DNA from: Streptacidiphilus albus JL83
GTDB lineage: Bacteria > Actinomycetota > Actinomycetes > Streptomycetales > Streptomycetaceae
Length of the DNA: 64,000 nt
Reading direction: 5' to 3'
Assembly: GCF_000744705.1 (NCBI RefSeq)
Contig: NZ_JQML01000001.1
Location: 62,001-126,000 of the forward strand
Position numbers and translations under genes: made by a program. How positions within the stretch are numbered: position 1 is the stretch's first letter; each line of letters starts with the position of its first letter. The notes beneath the pieces are model-generated. The model had not been told where the DNA came from and did no database searches. It saw nothing but the letters and a program-made list of their open reading frames with translations. Below, in pieces: positions 51,122-59,838 of this stretch.

Positions 51122-52842
51122 CCCGAATCCACCGGCTGATCATTTCGGGGTTGCTCTCCTGCCCGTGGACAGTCGGCCGCTGAGGGCACGGGTTTGAGGG
51201 TGTGCGGCAGCCGCCGTGCGCGGGTCGCGGCCTGTCCAAGGGGTTGTGCGGTGTGGTGGCCGGTTGGTGGCGGTGTCGCCGGTGGCCGTCAGGCCGTCGC
51301 GGTGCGGGATCGGGTGGCGGTCAGGCCACCGGGCGCGGTGGTGGCGAGTGGACGGCCTCGAACAGGCCGGTGAAGGCATCGCGCCAGGGCCAGTGCTCGG
51401 GCAGGTGAACTGTCAGCTTCGTGCGGGCGGTGCGCGCGAGCCGGGCTGGGACATTCACCAGGTGGGCGCGCAGGGTGGCGGTGGTGGCCTTGGCGTGGAA
51501 GAGCGAGGTCAGCGCGCCGGCTGCCCGCAGCAGGTTGTGCGACATCGCCCACAGGGTCAGCCATGCGGCGTTGGCCTGGAAGTTCCCGGACGGCAGGTGG
51601 GCCAGCGGCCCGGACTTCCCGTCCGCGATGGCCTGTTCCACCACGGCGTGCTGCCGGTGGTGCAGTTCGGCCTGCAGTAGCGCGAAGGGGCTGTCGGTGA
51701 AGACGGGGTGGTAACGCCAAGCGGTGAACAACTCGCCCTGGCCCTGGGCGGCTTCGGCGTTCAGGCGGCGGACTCGGCGCACGATCAGCCGGGCGGTGAC
51801 CTGCTCGGACTTCCTTCGGCCGGTGAAGGCGGTGTAGGGGATCTCGGCGACCTCGGCGTCGGAGACCATCTCGCCGGTGTCCGGGTCGACGAAGGCGTCG
51901 GGGTAGCGGATCACCGTCCACGCGTCTTGGGGGATGCGGCCGATCGCCCTGGCGATGGAGGAGTTCATGCCGGTGGTCAGGGAGAACCGGGCACCGGCCC
52001 GGCGGCAGGCCGCGACCACGTCGGCGGTGTAGAACTTGCTGTCCGCGCGCATCAGGCGTATCCCGTTCGCGCCTGCCTCCTTCGCGATGGCCAGGGCCTC
52101 GCCCACGAAGCTTTCGGCTCCGCGAACGTCGGCGGCCTTGCCGCGGCGCAGGCGGACCGCGCCGATTACGGGCCGGGCGATCGGGGTGGAGAAGGTGGCC
52201 AGGACTGGGTGCAGGGTGCGCTGGCCCTTGAGGCGGCCGACCTCGGCGCCCTGCTTGGCGTGGCCGTACACGCGGCGGTGGGTCGGGTCGATGTCGATGA
52301 ACAGCAGCGTGCCGGCGCCGGGCAGCAGCGGGGTGCTGCGGGCCAGTGCGGCCAGGAAGTCGCGGTGCACGCGGTGGAGTTGACGGTTGTGGCCGTGGGT
52401 GAAGGAGCGCAGGAAAGTACCCAATGTGGAGGGCGCGCGGACCGAGGTGAAGGCGCGGTCCATCGCGCCGTGCCGCAGCCGCGCCGAGTCGTCGATGCTG
52501 TCCGCGCCCGCGCACATCGCGGCGAGCAGCGACATCACCTTGGCTGCCGGGTTGGCGCCGCCGCTGTTGTCGGCGCCCTCGATGCGGAGCACGGACGCGG
52601 CCAGCTGCCGCAGGCCGGCCCGCTCGGCCAGCCGGACCAGCGACAGCAGCCCGGCGTCGGCGATCAGGTTCGGCTCATCGAAGACGGCGGAAACCGCTGT
52701 GGCGGCATGGCAGGATTGCATCTCGCGGATGTTCTCTCGATCTGGCGACTTGGTTCTGTAGGAAGTCCCATCGTCCCAGGTCAGAGAGCATCCGCGTCGT
52801 TATGTCCAGGCCCCGGACAGGTCATTCATCGGTGGATTCGGG
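51122..52842 (-). mobile_element. Complete IS1380-family element
   Basis: 1721 bp. Perfect 13-bp terminal inverted repeats CCCGAATCCACCG (51122-51134; inverse at 52830-52842). The 5-bp target duplication ctgat stands at 51117-51121 and again at 52843-52847. One transposase gene. All boundaries were read directly from the sequence, so the element looks young. Confidence 0.92.
51321..52721 (-). CDS. IS1380-family transposase
   Basis: A 466-aa DDE transposase. LLFIDIDPTHRRVYGHAKQGAEV contains the first Asp, IRLMRADSKFYTADVV the second, and VEQAIADGKSGPLAHLPSGNFQANAAWLTL the Glu with the Y/W-helix. Length and order are complete for the family and the reading frame is intact, so the element is probably active. 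Located inside the 13-bp inverted repeats and target duplication. Confidence 0.95.
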   Translation of the reverse strand: MQSCHAATAVSAVFDEPNLIADAGLLSLVRLAERAGLRQLAASVLRIEGADNSGGANPAAKVMSLLAAMCAGADSIDDSARLRHGAMDRAFTSVRAPSTLGTFLRSFTHGHNRQLHRVHRDFLAALARSTPLLPGAGTLLFIDIDPTHRRVYGHAKQGAEVGRLKGQRTLHPVLATFSTPIARPVIGAVRLRRGKAADVRGAESFVGEALAIAKEAGANGIRLMRADSKFYTADVVAACRRAGARFSLTTGMNSSIARAIGRIPQDAWTVIRYPDAFVDPDTGEMVSDAEVAEIPYTAFTGRRKSEQVTARLIVRRVRRLNAEAAQGQGELFTAWRYHPVFTDSPFALLQAELHHRQHAVVEQAIADGKSGPLAHLPSGNFQANAAWLTLWAMSHNLLRAAGALTSLFHAKATTATLRAHLVNVPARLARTARTKLTVHLPEHWPWRDAFTGLFEAVHSPPPRPVA

Positions 52843-52900
52843 CTGATTGACCGTCGATCCGCGTCAAAAACCCCGTGCCATCCACCACCCACCGCTTCTA

Positions 52901-54363
52901 GTACTACAGCCGGTTGTTCACGTGACGTGATGGCGGCTGGCTCGTTACTCCATTCGTGGGAGTGATGCTGCCGCCAGGTGCGGTGCCGACGGGCGAGTTG
53001 AGCGAGGCTGATGTCCGTTCCATGGAGGGTGAGTTGGAGGCGCTGTGTGCCTCGGTGGACGATGTGTTCGCCCGCCCGGCCTCGCGGGAGAACCTGCGGG
53101 CGATGATGCGCGGGCTGCTGGCTGAGGTGCCGCGCAAGAACCTGTGGCAGCTGGCCGAGTTCGCCGGTCACCCCAACCCCGACCGGCTGCAGGGCTTCCT
53201 GGCCAAGGCGGCGTGGGACGCGGACGAACTGCGCGACCGGGTCCGGGACTATGCCGTCGCCGCCCTGACCGCCCCGGATGCGGTACTCATCGCGGACGAG
53301 ACTGGTGACATCAAGAAGGGCACCAAGAGCGCCGGGGTGCAGCGGCAGTACACCGGAACCGCAGGCCGGATCGAGAACGCCCAGGTCAGCGTCCACCTGT
53401 CCTACGGCTCCAGCCGGGGTCGGACACTGATCGACCGCGAGCTCTACCTCGGGAGGACATGGGCTGGAACCACCGCCGAACATGAACGGCGCAGTGCCGA
53501 GCAGGGCATCCCGCCCGAGCGCGCCACGCAAGTGGCCACCAAGCCGGAACTGGCCCGGCGGATGGTGGAACGCGCCGTGCGGGCAGGGGTCCCGTTCTCC
53601 TACTTCCTGGCCGACGAGGTCTACGGCCAGGCCCGCGCCCTGCGTGCCTGGCTGGAGGAACAACGCATCCGCTACGTGCTGGCCATCCCCAAGGACGAGG
53701 CGCTGCCACTGCCCGACGGGCGCACCCGCCAGGCCCGCGAACTGTACGCGGCCGTGCCCGAGGACGTCTTCGAGCGCCGTTCGTGCGCCGACGGCGCCAA
53801 GGGCCCGCGCGACTACGACTGGGCCATCGTCCAACTCGCCCACACTGATCTGGAGTTGGAGCGCCACCTGTTGATCCGGCGTTCCACCGTTCCGAACAAG
53901 GTGAACAAGAAGACCGGCGAACTGGTCCGCGAGGTCGCCTACTTCCTGTGCCACGCCGACACCGGCACCACCCTGTCCGCACTGGTGACCGCCGCCGGGC
54001 AGCGCTGGATGGTCGAGGAGTCCTTCCAGGTGGCCAAGGGCCAGGTCGGACTCGATGAGCACGAGGTACGCAAATGGTGCTCGTGGTACCGGCACACCAC
54101 CGTATGCATGCTCGCCATGGCCTTCCTGGCCGACGTCCGGAGCCGGCTAATACCGCACCGTCCACCGACAGTCGACCCCCGACCGTGAACGAGATCCGCC
54201 GCCTGTACGACCGCATCGTCCAGGCACCAGTGCGCACCGCCCGCACCTGGCTGACCATGCACTGGCACCGCTGGCGCACCCGCCACCAAACCCGCGCCCG
54301 CCACAGCCACTACCGCACCCGAACCGCCCGCGCTCACTCACCGTAAAACCACCGGCTGTAGTA
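52901..54363 (+). mobile_element. IS701-family element
   Basis: 1463 bp. Left end TACTACAGCCGGTTGTT at 52901 and right end inverse TACTACAGCCGGTGGTT; 16 of 17 bases agree. The flanks are the 4-bp CTAG at 52897-52900 and 54364-54367, the usual target of IS701. It lies 58 bp after the IS1380 element. The right end is only 13 bp before the ADP-ribosylglycohydrolase start. Confidence 0.9.
52956..54188 (+). CDS. IS701-family transposase, C-terminus in another frame
   Basis: A 410-aa transposase with AVLIADETGDIKKGTKSAG (first acidic motif), YFLADEVYGQARALRAWL and WMVEESFQVAKGQVGLDEHEVRKW (second and third). Relatives continue with VNEIRRLYDRIV...HHWHRWRRRHQ; here that tail, about 54 residues, appears only in the -1 frame (54185-54346) after a break near 54140. 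The protein is therefore truncated, or made by frameshifting. GTG 52956 or ATG 52965 can start it. Gene lies inside the 52901-54363 element. Confidence 0.9.
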   Translation: MGVMLPPGAVPTGELSEADVRSMEGELEALCASVDDVFARPASRENLRAMMRGLLAEVPRKNLWQLAEFAGHPNPDRLQGFLAKAAWDADELRDRVRDYAVAALTAPDAVLIADETGDIKKGTKSAGVQRQYTGTAGRIENAQVSVHLSYGSSRGRTLIDRELYLGRTWAGTTAEHERRSAEQGIPPERATQVATKPELARRMVERAVRAGVPFSYFLADEVYGQARALRAWLEEQRIRYVLAIPKDEALPLPDGRTRQARELYAAVPEDVFERRSCADGAKGPRDYDWAIVQLAHTDLELERHLLIRRSTVPNKVNKKTGELVREVAYFLCHADTGTTLSALVTAAGQRWMVEESFQVAKGQVGLDEHEVRKWCSWYRHTTVCMLAMAFLADVRSRLIPHRPPTVDPRP

Positions 54364-54376
54364 CTAGGCTGCCGGC

Positions 54377-55348
54377 ATGGATCGTGACCAGCGGGTGACA
54401 GGTGCCGTAGTCGGCTCGGCGGTCGGTGACGCGCTGGGCGCGCCCTTCGAGTTCAGCAGGGAGCGCACGTTCTCCACGCGCTTCCCGGAACCGGACCCCG
54501 ACAGGGAGATGTGCGGAGGCGGGAGCTGGGATCCCGGCGAGGCCACCGACGACACCCAGATGGCCGTGCACCTTGCCGAGTCACTGCTGGAACGCGACGG
54601 CATGGACCTGCCGGACATCTTCGCCCGCTTCCAACGCTGGGCCACCGACGACCCCATGGACATCGGCCTCCAGACCGAGAGCGTGCTCACCAATGGCCAC
54701 CCCTGGGACCGGGCCGCCGCGGTCCACTTCCAGACCAACCACCTCGCCGCAGGCAACGGCTCCCTGATGCGCGCCACCACCTCCGCTGTCTACTTCGCCC
54801 GCGCCGGACAGCAGATCACCATGGACGCGGCCCGCCGCATCGCCGCCCTCACCCACGGCGACCCCGCCGCCTGGGAAGGCACCGCGATCTTCCACGAGCT
54901 CGTCAGGATCGCCCTGGACGGCGGCGACCCCATCACTGCCCTGCCCGACATCCTGCCTCTCGTCGACCCGGACCAGCGCCAGCGCTACGCAGTTGTCCTT
55001 GCCCCCGACTGGCACCCCGACCGGGCCACCGAGTTCAACGGCGCCGTCTGGCCGTGCCTCGGCTCCGCCGTCTGGGCGCTACGCACCACCTTCTCCTTCG
55101 AGGACGCCCTCCGCAGCGCTGTGGACCTGGGCGGCGACACCGACACCGTCGCTGCCGTCACCGGCGGCCTCGCGGGTGCGGTGTACGGAATGGACGCCAT
55201 ACCCGTGTCGTGGATGCGCCCGCTCCATGTTCTCCTGCCGGGATCCGGCGGTCGGGAGCTGGACTTGGCCGACCTGGCGGGACTCGCCGCGCGCCTGGAC
55301 GGAACTTCCAGGAGTCGGCTGGACCATCACGTTGGAGGCCTGGAGTGA
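54377..55348 (+). CDS. ADP-ribosylglycohydrolase-family protein
   Basis: A 323-aa protein of the DraG/ARH fold, which removes ADP-ribose from proteins or small molecules using two Mg ions. VTGAVVGSAVGDALGAPFEF opens the fold, EATDDTQMAVHLAESL carries the first metal-binding Asp pair, and DLGGDTDTVAAVTGGLAGAVYG the second. The ATG follows the IS701 right end and CTAG duplication by 9 bp, so its original promoter was separated by the insertion. No Shine-Dalgarno is visible. Its expression after the insertion depends on the IS end or on a leaderless start. Confidence 0.9.
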   Translation: MDRDQRVTGAVVGSAVGDALGAPFEFSRERTFSTRFPEPDPDREMCGGGSWDPGEATDDTQMAVHLAESLLERDGMDLPDIFARFQRWATDDPMDIGLQTESVLTNGHPWDRAAAVHFQTNHLAAGNGSLMRATTSAVYFARAGQQITMDAARRIAALTHGDPAAWEGTAIFHELVRIALDGGDPITALPDILPLVDPDQRQRYAVVLAPDWHPDRATEFNGAVWPCLGSAVWALRTTFSFEDALRSAVDLGGDTDTVAAVTGGLAGAVYGMDAIPVSWMRPLHVLLPGSGGRELDLADLAGLAARLDGTSRSRLDHHVGGLE

Positions 55349-55390
55349 AATCATGATCAATCTCCGTAGCCAACGCGAGCTCTCGCGGCT

Positions 55391-55735
55391 TCAGCGGTCC
55401 TTCGACCAGTCTTGAACGAGCTCCCACGTCGGAGAGGGCTGGTCGCCGACAATCCACGACGCCTCGGGGTACTCGCCCGACAGGTTCGCGACCAGGAACT
55501 CGCCGAACCCGCCGTCGAAGCGAAACCACGACCCTGATCGGTTCCAGGCAATGAGTCTTCGCCATCTTCGAACATGCAGGTCGGAGGCTCTGGTGTGGCG
55601 CTCGCTGAGGATACTCATGCTGGTCTCGGGCGGAAGCCTGCAGTCTTGATCATCCGCCATGTCATCGGTCGAGGCCCCGCCGGCCGAGTTGTTAATGTCA
55701 AACAGCCACTTGCGGAAGCGCGGCCCGAAGGGCAC
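55391..55735 (-). CDS. Hypothetical protein, 114 aa
   Basis: A small soluble protein (RWRRLIAWNRSGSWFRFDGGFGEFLVANLSGEYPEASWIVGDQPSPTWELV). The N-terminal half is less conserved-looking and the true start may be later. Codon bias is moderate. Family not recognised; it stands alone on the minus strand between ARH and DinB genes. Confidence 0.5.
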   Translation of the reverse strand: MPFGPRFRKWLFDINNSAGGASTDDMADDQDCRLPPETSMSILSERHTRASDLHVRRWRRLIAWNRSGSWFRFDGGFGEFLVANLSGEYPEASWIVGDQPSPTWELVQDWSKDR

Positions 55736-55841
55736 ATCAGCTCCCCAGCGTCATCCACCGGTGCGCGGTACGGTCGCGTCCCACGGCCGGCGACGGCATC
55801 CGCGAGGGTCGCCAGGTCTCCGTCGTATGTAGTGTACGGAA

Positions 55842-56405
55842 ATGACAAGAAGCGAGCGGCTCGCGGAGCAACTGGACTGGCACTGGCACAGGAACCTGCG
55901 GCCGCGGCTGCATGGTCTTACCGATGAGGAGTACTTCTGGGAGCCGGTGCGCGGCTGCTGGAGCATCCGCCCACGTGGCACGTCGGCCGCACCGATGTCG
56001 GAAGGTTCGGGGGAATGGACGATGGACTCCGCGTCCTCTGACCCGGTGCCGGCGCCGGTGGCCACGATTGCCTGGCGGCTGGGGCACATGATCGTCTCGT
56101 GCCTGGGCTATCGGGTCGGATGGTACTTCGGCGGCCAGGACGTCGACTTCGATGCCTTCGCTTACGCGGGAACCGCTGACGAGGCACTGAACCAGCTCGA
56201 TGAGATGTACGGGAGATGGAACGCGGGGGTCCGCGAACTCTCGGACGCCGACCTGGAGAATCCGCCCCCGATGGGTCCCGAGGGGTTTCCCATGGAGAAC
56301 AGGGTCCTGCACGTCAACAGGGAGCTGATCCATCACGGCGCCGAGATTTCCCTGCTGCGCGACCTCTACCGCTGGCAGGACGGAGCCGTGCCGCGCCGAA
56401 TGTAG
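55842..56405 (+). CDS. DinB-family protein (mycothiol-type metal enzyme)
   Basis: A 187-aa four-helix DinB-like protein. ERLAEQLDWHWHRNLRPRL, TIAWRLGHMIVSCLGYRVGWYFGG and HVNRELIHHGAEISLLRDLY carry the three metal-site histidines in DinB order. Members use mycothiol or related thiols in transferases or isomerases; the substrate is unknown. ATG 55842 has no strong ribosome binding site. A free-standing gene between the hypothetical gene and an IS5-type relic. Confidence 0.9.
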   Translation: MTRSERLAEQLDWHWHRNLRPRLHGLTDEEYFWEPVRGCWSIRPRGTSAAPMSEGSGEWTMDSASSDPVPAPVATIAWRLGHMIVSCLGYRVGWYFGGQDVDFDAFAYAGTADEALNQLDEMYGRWNAGVRELSDADLENPPPMGPEGFPMENRVLHVNRELIHHGAEISLLRDLYRWQDGAVPRRM

Positions 56406-56459
56406 GTTTCCGGTAACCGGCGATCGAGCCTCGGAATCCCACGTGGACCCCGTGACGCG

Positions 56460-57232
56460 TCAGCGGTTGACTTCGAAGTTCGTCAGGACGAGGAGGGCGG
56501 TGGCGCGGGCGGGGTCGGTGCGGAGCCTGGTGAGGATCCGCCAGGCTTTCAGGTTCGCGAAGCCGTGTTCGACGGGCGTCCGGCGGCCAGGACCTGGTTG
56601 GCCTGCTTTTGACCTGAGGTGAGCTTGCGGGTGCGGGTGGCCTTGTAGCCGGTGACGATGACCTGGTCGTCGGGGTTCTTGGGTTTGTCCACGTCGATGA
56701 AGCCGAGGTCGGCGAGAGCACCGAGGCCAGCCGCCTTGAGGTGCTCGACGATCTTGTCGTGGCGGGTGGCGGTGGCGTCGTGTGTCCGGCCCGGCCGGGC
56801 GGCGGATATCCACATCAGCCTGCCCCTCTCATCGGTCAGGGCGAGGAAGTGCAGGCCGTGACGATGGTGCTTGCCGGAGTAGTTGGGCCGGTTCGCGGCT
56901 CCCGTGCGCCGCTGGGTGGGGATCAGAGTGCCGTCGATCAGAACGACTTCCCCGCCTCGCGCGGCTGTCTTGCGAAGCGCCCGGTCCAGGCGCGGGGCCC
57001 TGGCGGCGAGGAGGTCGATCATCTCGTCACGGCAGCGCCGCAGGGTGGACTCGGGCACGCCGTTGCCGCCGGCCGGGTCGAGTAACCGCTGGTCGTGCCG
57101 CAGCATCGCCAGCACGAGCACCGCGACCCGGCCCGGCGGCTGTGACCTGAACGGGGAGTTGGTCGCCTTCAGTCGGGATCGCAGCAGCTCGGCGAGGTAG
57201 TCGATCGTGCTGGTGGTTCTGGCAACGACGAC
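56460..57232 (-). pseudogene. IS5-type (DDE_Tnp_4) transposase, frameshifted
   Basis: From GTG 57232 the frame gives PFRSQPPGRVAVLVLAMLRHD, VVLIDGTLIPTQRR, NYSGKHHRHGLHFLALTDERGRLMWISAARPGRTHD and GFIDVDKPKNPDD, typical of DDE_Tnp_4. After VLAAGR the frame ends; the C-terminus VEHGFANLKAWRILTRLRTDPARATALLVLTNFE continues in the other frame to 56460. Joining needs one base near 56575. This family of elements can use programmed frameshifting, but here the joint has no obvious slippery site. Terminal inverted repeats were not found. Confidence 0.85.
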
Positions 57233-57245
57233 CTCATGATGCGGA

Positions 57246-57365
57246 TCACCGGGAGTCCGGATCACCGCAGACCGGGCAGTCATACTCGTCGGCCGAGTCC
57301 GGAGCAACCGGATGGCCGCAGTAGTCACAAGGCCGCGTGTCCTCGTCGGCCGGGTGCCGGTTCAC
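57246..57365 (-). CDS. Possible small zinc-ribbon protein, 39 aa
   Basis: From GTG 57365: a short peptide with two CxxC pairs (CDYCGHPVAPDSADEYDCPVCGDPDSR). The four-cysteine arrangement of a zinc ribbon is suggestive, and the stop at 57246 lies just before the IS5-type relic. No clear ribosome binding site is present, so it may be the tail of a gene disturbed by the insertion. Confidence 0.38.
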   Translation of the reverse strand: MNRHPADEDTRPCDYCGHPVAPDSADEYDCPVCGDPDSR

Positions 57366-57857
57366 CGGGCCGTTGTCGCTACAGGTGGCTGCCCGACGCC
57401 TCACCAGGCAGCCACCTCGGCTCGGATCCGGGGCAACGCCCATGGCTCCAGTGCGCCTCCGACGAAGTCGGCAAGGAACTGGACCGCGCTGAGCATCCGA
57501 CCAGAGGCTGGCCGGTCCTCGGCACATGTCGTGTGCGCAGCGACGGGCCAGGTGTGACGACCGGACCGAAGGTGGCCACGGGCGCGCCGGAAGTGGGGCA
57601 CCAGGCGCGACTGACGGGAAGCCGTCATCGAGCACGACGTGAGCCCCGTCGAGAGCACGGCACTGCCCCCAGGAGCCGGGGCCGCACGTGGTCATACGGA
57701 CGATACGCCGCCGCGACTGGTCGACCATGGGGATGGCCTCGCCGGGACGACGAGGACTGGACGGCGCGGGCAGTTGCACCCGCATGATCAAACAGTCCAT
57801 GCCCAGGACACCATCCCGACCCCAACCGGCCAGACCCTTCGATAGGAAGGCAGATTG
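57366..57857. other. Intergenic region with broken coding
   Basis: The minus strand shows scattered coding-like segments, such as VQFLADFVGGALEPWALPRIRAEVAAW near 57420-57500, in frames that do not join. The region is probably a decayed gene, interrupted by the IS5-type insertion. Not recognised. Confidence 0.3.
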
Positions 57858-57947
57858 ATGAACGAAGCGGAAAATGAAAGGCGATCAGCTTGCTCGGGTG
57901 TAGAATATGAAGACGTAAGGCGGCCTCCAGGGTCGGCGTCAGGATGA
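57858..57947 (+). CDS. Possible 29-aa ORF upstream of a small gene
   Basis: ATG 57858 follows GGAAGG by 6 nt. The peptide is acidic at the start (NEAENERR) and ends in RPPGSASG. Stop lies 36 bp before the 50-aa gene. The region is AT-richer than its surroundings. Might be a leader ORF; translation is uncertain. Confidence 0.3.
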   Translation: MNEAENERRSACSGVEYEDVRRPPGSASG

Positions 57948-57983
57948 TGCCGACGGGTCGCCCACCATCAGGGGGACATCACC

Positions 57984-58136
57984 ATGACCAACCAACTCGA
58001 AGCGGCTCGGGCGACGATGGACGAGCGTCGGCGGGTGAGCGAGGAGTACCGCCTCGTCCGCGCGGCTCGACTCAACCACCGGGCCCAGCGCGCCACCCAG
58101 CGCGCCCGCCGGGCCCTGGCCAGCCTGACCGCATGA
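57984..58136 (+). CDS. Small basic protein, 50 aa
   Basis: ATG 57984 with AGGGGGA 8 nt upstream and TGA at 58136. The peptide is helical and Arg/Ala-rich (MDERRRVSEEYRLVRAARLN, then RATQRARRALASL), with alternating charges that suggest an amphipathic helix. A strong terminator follows within 17 bp. Good start signals and terminator make it likely to be expressed; family not recognised. Confidence 0.6.
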   Translation: MTNQLEAARATMDERRRVSEEYRLVRAARLNHRAQRATQRARRALASLTA

Positions 58137-58152
58137 ACAGCCCTGCCGCAGC

Positions 58153-58182
58153 GGGCCGTCACCGAAGTACCGGTGACGGCCC
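58153..58182 (+). terminator. Terminator hairpin after the 50-aa gene
   Basis: GGGCCGTCACCG pairs perfectly with CGGTGACGGCCC over a 6-nt loop, followed by gtccggtttt. A typical factor-independent terminator. Confidence 0.9.
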
Positions 58183-58342
58183 GTCCGGTTTTCCAGGCCG
58201 GCTGCCGTAGGCGCAACCGGCGTCACCAGCGGTCTTCCCCTTCCGGCCAGCCGGCCGCGTCCTACCGGGTCGTGTCCGTTTCGACCGAAGCGCTTTGAGG
58301 CCCGAGCCACTGCTGGGGTGGGGGCTCAGGCACAATCGAGCC

Positions 58343-59083
58343 GTGCCTACCCCTCCTGATCCTTCCGCTCTGTACCCAGATGTCGCGGCCCTGGGCAGCC
58401 TCGCTGCCGCGCTTCGGGCCGAGGCTGAGGGCTGCCTCGGCGCCGTCCCTGTCACATCCTCGGATGCGGATCCGCTGCGCCACGCGGCCGTCGCCAGCAC
58501 CCTGCCTCACCGCGAGCCGCTGCAGATCAGCGCGTGGTCCCACGAACGTCGGTGGTCGATTCGCGGCACGGAGCCCTTCCAGGGCCTGTCACTCCTCGAC
58601 GGCAGGACAGAGGATCTGACGGAGGTCGCCAGGGCTGCCCGGGCCTGGCACGACGGGGCAGCTCTGGATGAAATTCGCCGAGCGGTCCCCTTCGTGCACC
58701 TGACCGGCAGGACCGAGGTGCCAGACCACCATCCCGCGCGTCTTACGGAATCCGAGTGGCAGAGCATGCGCCAGAAAGCGGCTGAACTGGAGTACACCTG
58801 GAAGGAGCCGTACCAAGCCCTGATCGAGGCGGCATACGCCGAACCGGCGCTGCGTGCCCTCTATCCGTTCACCAGCCACTGGGCACTGCGCTTCGCGGCC
58901 ACCACCCGCCCGGACCTGACCGTCGTCGGACCATGCCTGACGGCGGGCAGCGACGGCACGTTCGGCCTGGGCCGGGGCATCATCACTCCGGACCTCGGCC
59001 GGTTCGCCACAGCGCATGAGGCTGTGGCACTGGCCGTCCAGCACCTGCCATCCGGCCTCGGCCCGGTCACGCTCGGCAGATGA
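58343..59083 (+). CDS. DUF6193-like protein
   Basis: A 246-aa protein. LYPDVAALGSLAAALRAEAEG, HREPLQISAWSHERRWSIRGTEP, AYAEPALRALYPFTSHWALRFAATTRPDLTVVG match a Streptomyces family I recall as DUF6193 ('natural product biosynthesis' in some annotation); from memory only. GTG 58343 gives VPTPPDPSALYPD at the start of the conserved part. The function is unknown; no signal peptide. Confidence 0.75.
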   Translation: MPTPPDPSALYPDVAALGSLAAALRAEAEGCLGAVPVTSSDADPLRHAAVASTLPHREPLQISAWSHERRWSIRGTEPFQGLSLLDGRTEDLTEVARAARAWHDGAALDEIRRAVPFVHLTGRTEVPDHHPARLTESEWQSMRQKAAELEYTWKEPYQALIEAAYAEPALRALYPFTSHWALRFAATTRPDLTVVGPCLTAGSDGTFGLGRGIITPDLGRFATAHEAVALAVQHLPSGLGPVTLGR

Positions 59084-59109
59084 TCGACACAGGGCCCCTT
59101 CACCCCTGG

Positions 59110-59350
59110 TCTGCCTGGTCCGGGCACGCAATGGTCGCAGGCCGCCAGGCAGTTCCGGCAGCTGGAACGAGTATTCGCCGAGCATGTTGACGTGGTGGCG
59201 CACGAACGGCGAAAGACGGGCCACGTCCTGGTCGCGGACCTCGAAGCCGTCGGCGCGGAGCTGGGCGACGGCTTCGTCAAGGTAGCGGGTGTTGAAGAGC
59301 ACCAGGGCGTTGAGGACCAAGCCGAGCGCGCCGATCTGGTCTTGTCCGAA
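59110..59350 (-). pseudogene. Tn3-family transposase C-terminal remnant
   Basis: The minus strand translates as DQIGALGLVLNALVLFNTRYLDEAVAQLRADGF, then VRDQDVARLSPFVRHHVNMLGEYSFQLPEL, the conserved end of Tn3 transposases. The rest of the gene is absent; the fragment begins directly after the stop of the 150-aa ORF. No terminal repeats were seen. Confidence 0.85.
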
Positions 59351-59803
59351 CTAGCTCAGCTCGTCCCAGATGGGAAGCGCGCTGGTGTCGGCAGTCGGAT
59401 GCGCACCGTCGAACCAGTGCTCGCGCACGGGCTGCGGAGCGTCGAGGCTGAAGCGGCGGCGGGGGCCCGCGGCCCACAGCCAGTTGGTCGGATCGGTGAG
59501 GACCCCGTGCAGTTCGGGCCCTGTCACCAGGACAGGGGCGACGGCGCGGTGGCTCTCCCCCTCGTGGACGGCCAGCAGCCCGCGTTCGGCGAGATCGAGG
59601 GCCACGCCGGCGAGCTGCGGGACCAGGGCGCGTTGCTCGTCCTCGGTGAAGCTGCGTGGGGGCGGAGCCTGGGCAGCACCGGCCCAGCGCAGGGCCACGC
59701 CGTAGTTCTGGACCATCCCGGCCAGGGAGTACCCCGAGATGGCACGACGCATGAGTGTCTGTTCGGCGATCGTCAGCGAATCCCAGGGGTGCATGACGTG
59801 CAT
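59351..59803 (-). CDS. Hypothetical protein, 150 aa
   Basis: From ATG 59803 with MHVMHPWDSLTIAEQTLMRRAISGYSLAGMVQ, an acidic middle (SFTEDEQRALVPQLAGVALDLAERGLLAVHEGE) and a Trp-rich C-terminus. The coding pattern is good. No known family. It lies directly upstream of a Tn3 remnant and may have been carried or brought close by that element. Confidence 0.6.
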   Translation of the reverse strand: MHVMHPWDSLTIAEQTLMRRAISGYSLAGMVQNYGVALRWAGAAQAPPPRSFTEDEQRALVPQLAGVALDLAERGLLAVHEGESHRAVAPVLVTGPELHGVLTDPTNWLWAAGPRRRFSLDAPQPVREHWFDGAHPTADTSALPIWDELS

Positions 59804-59838
59804 GCTCTCACTGCGAGCGGCCTGAGCCGTACCTGATT

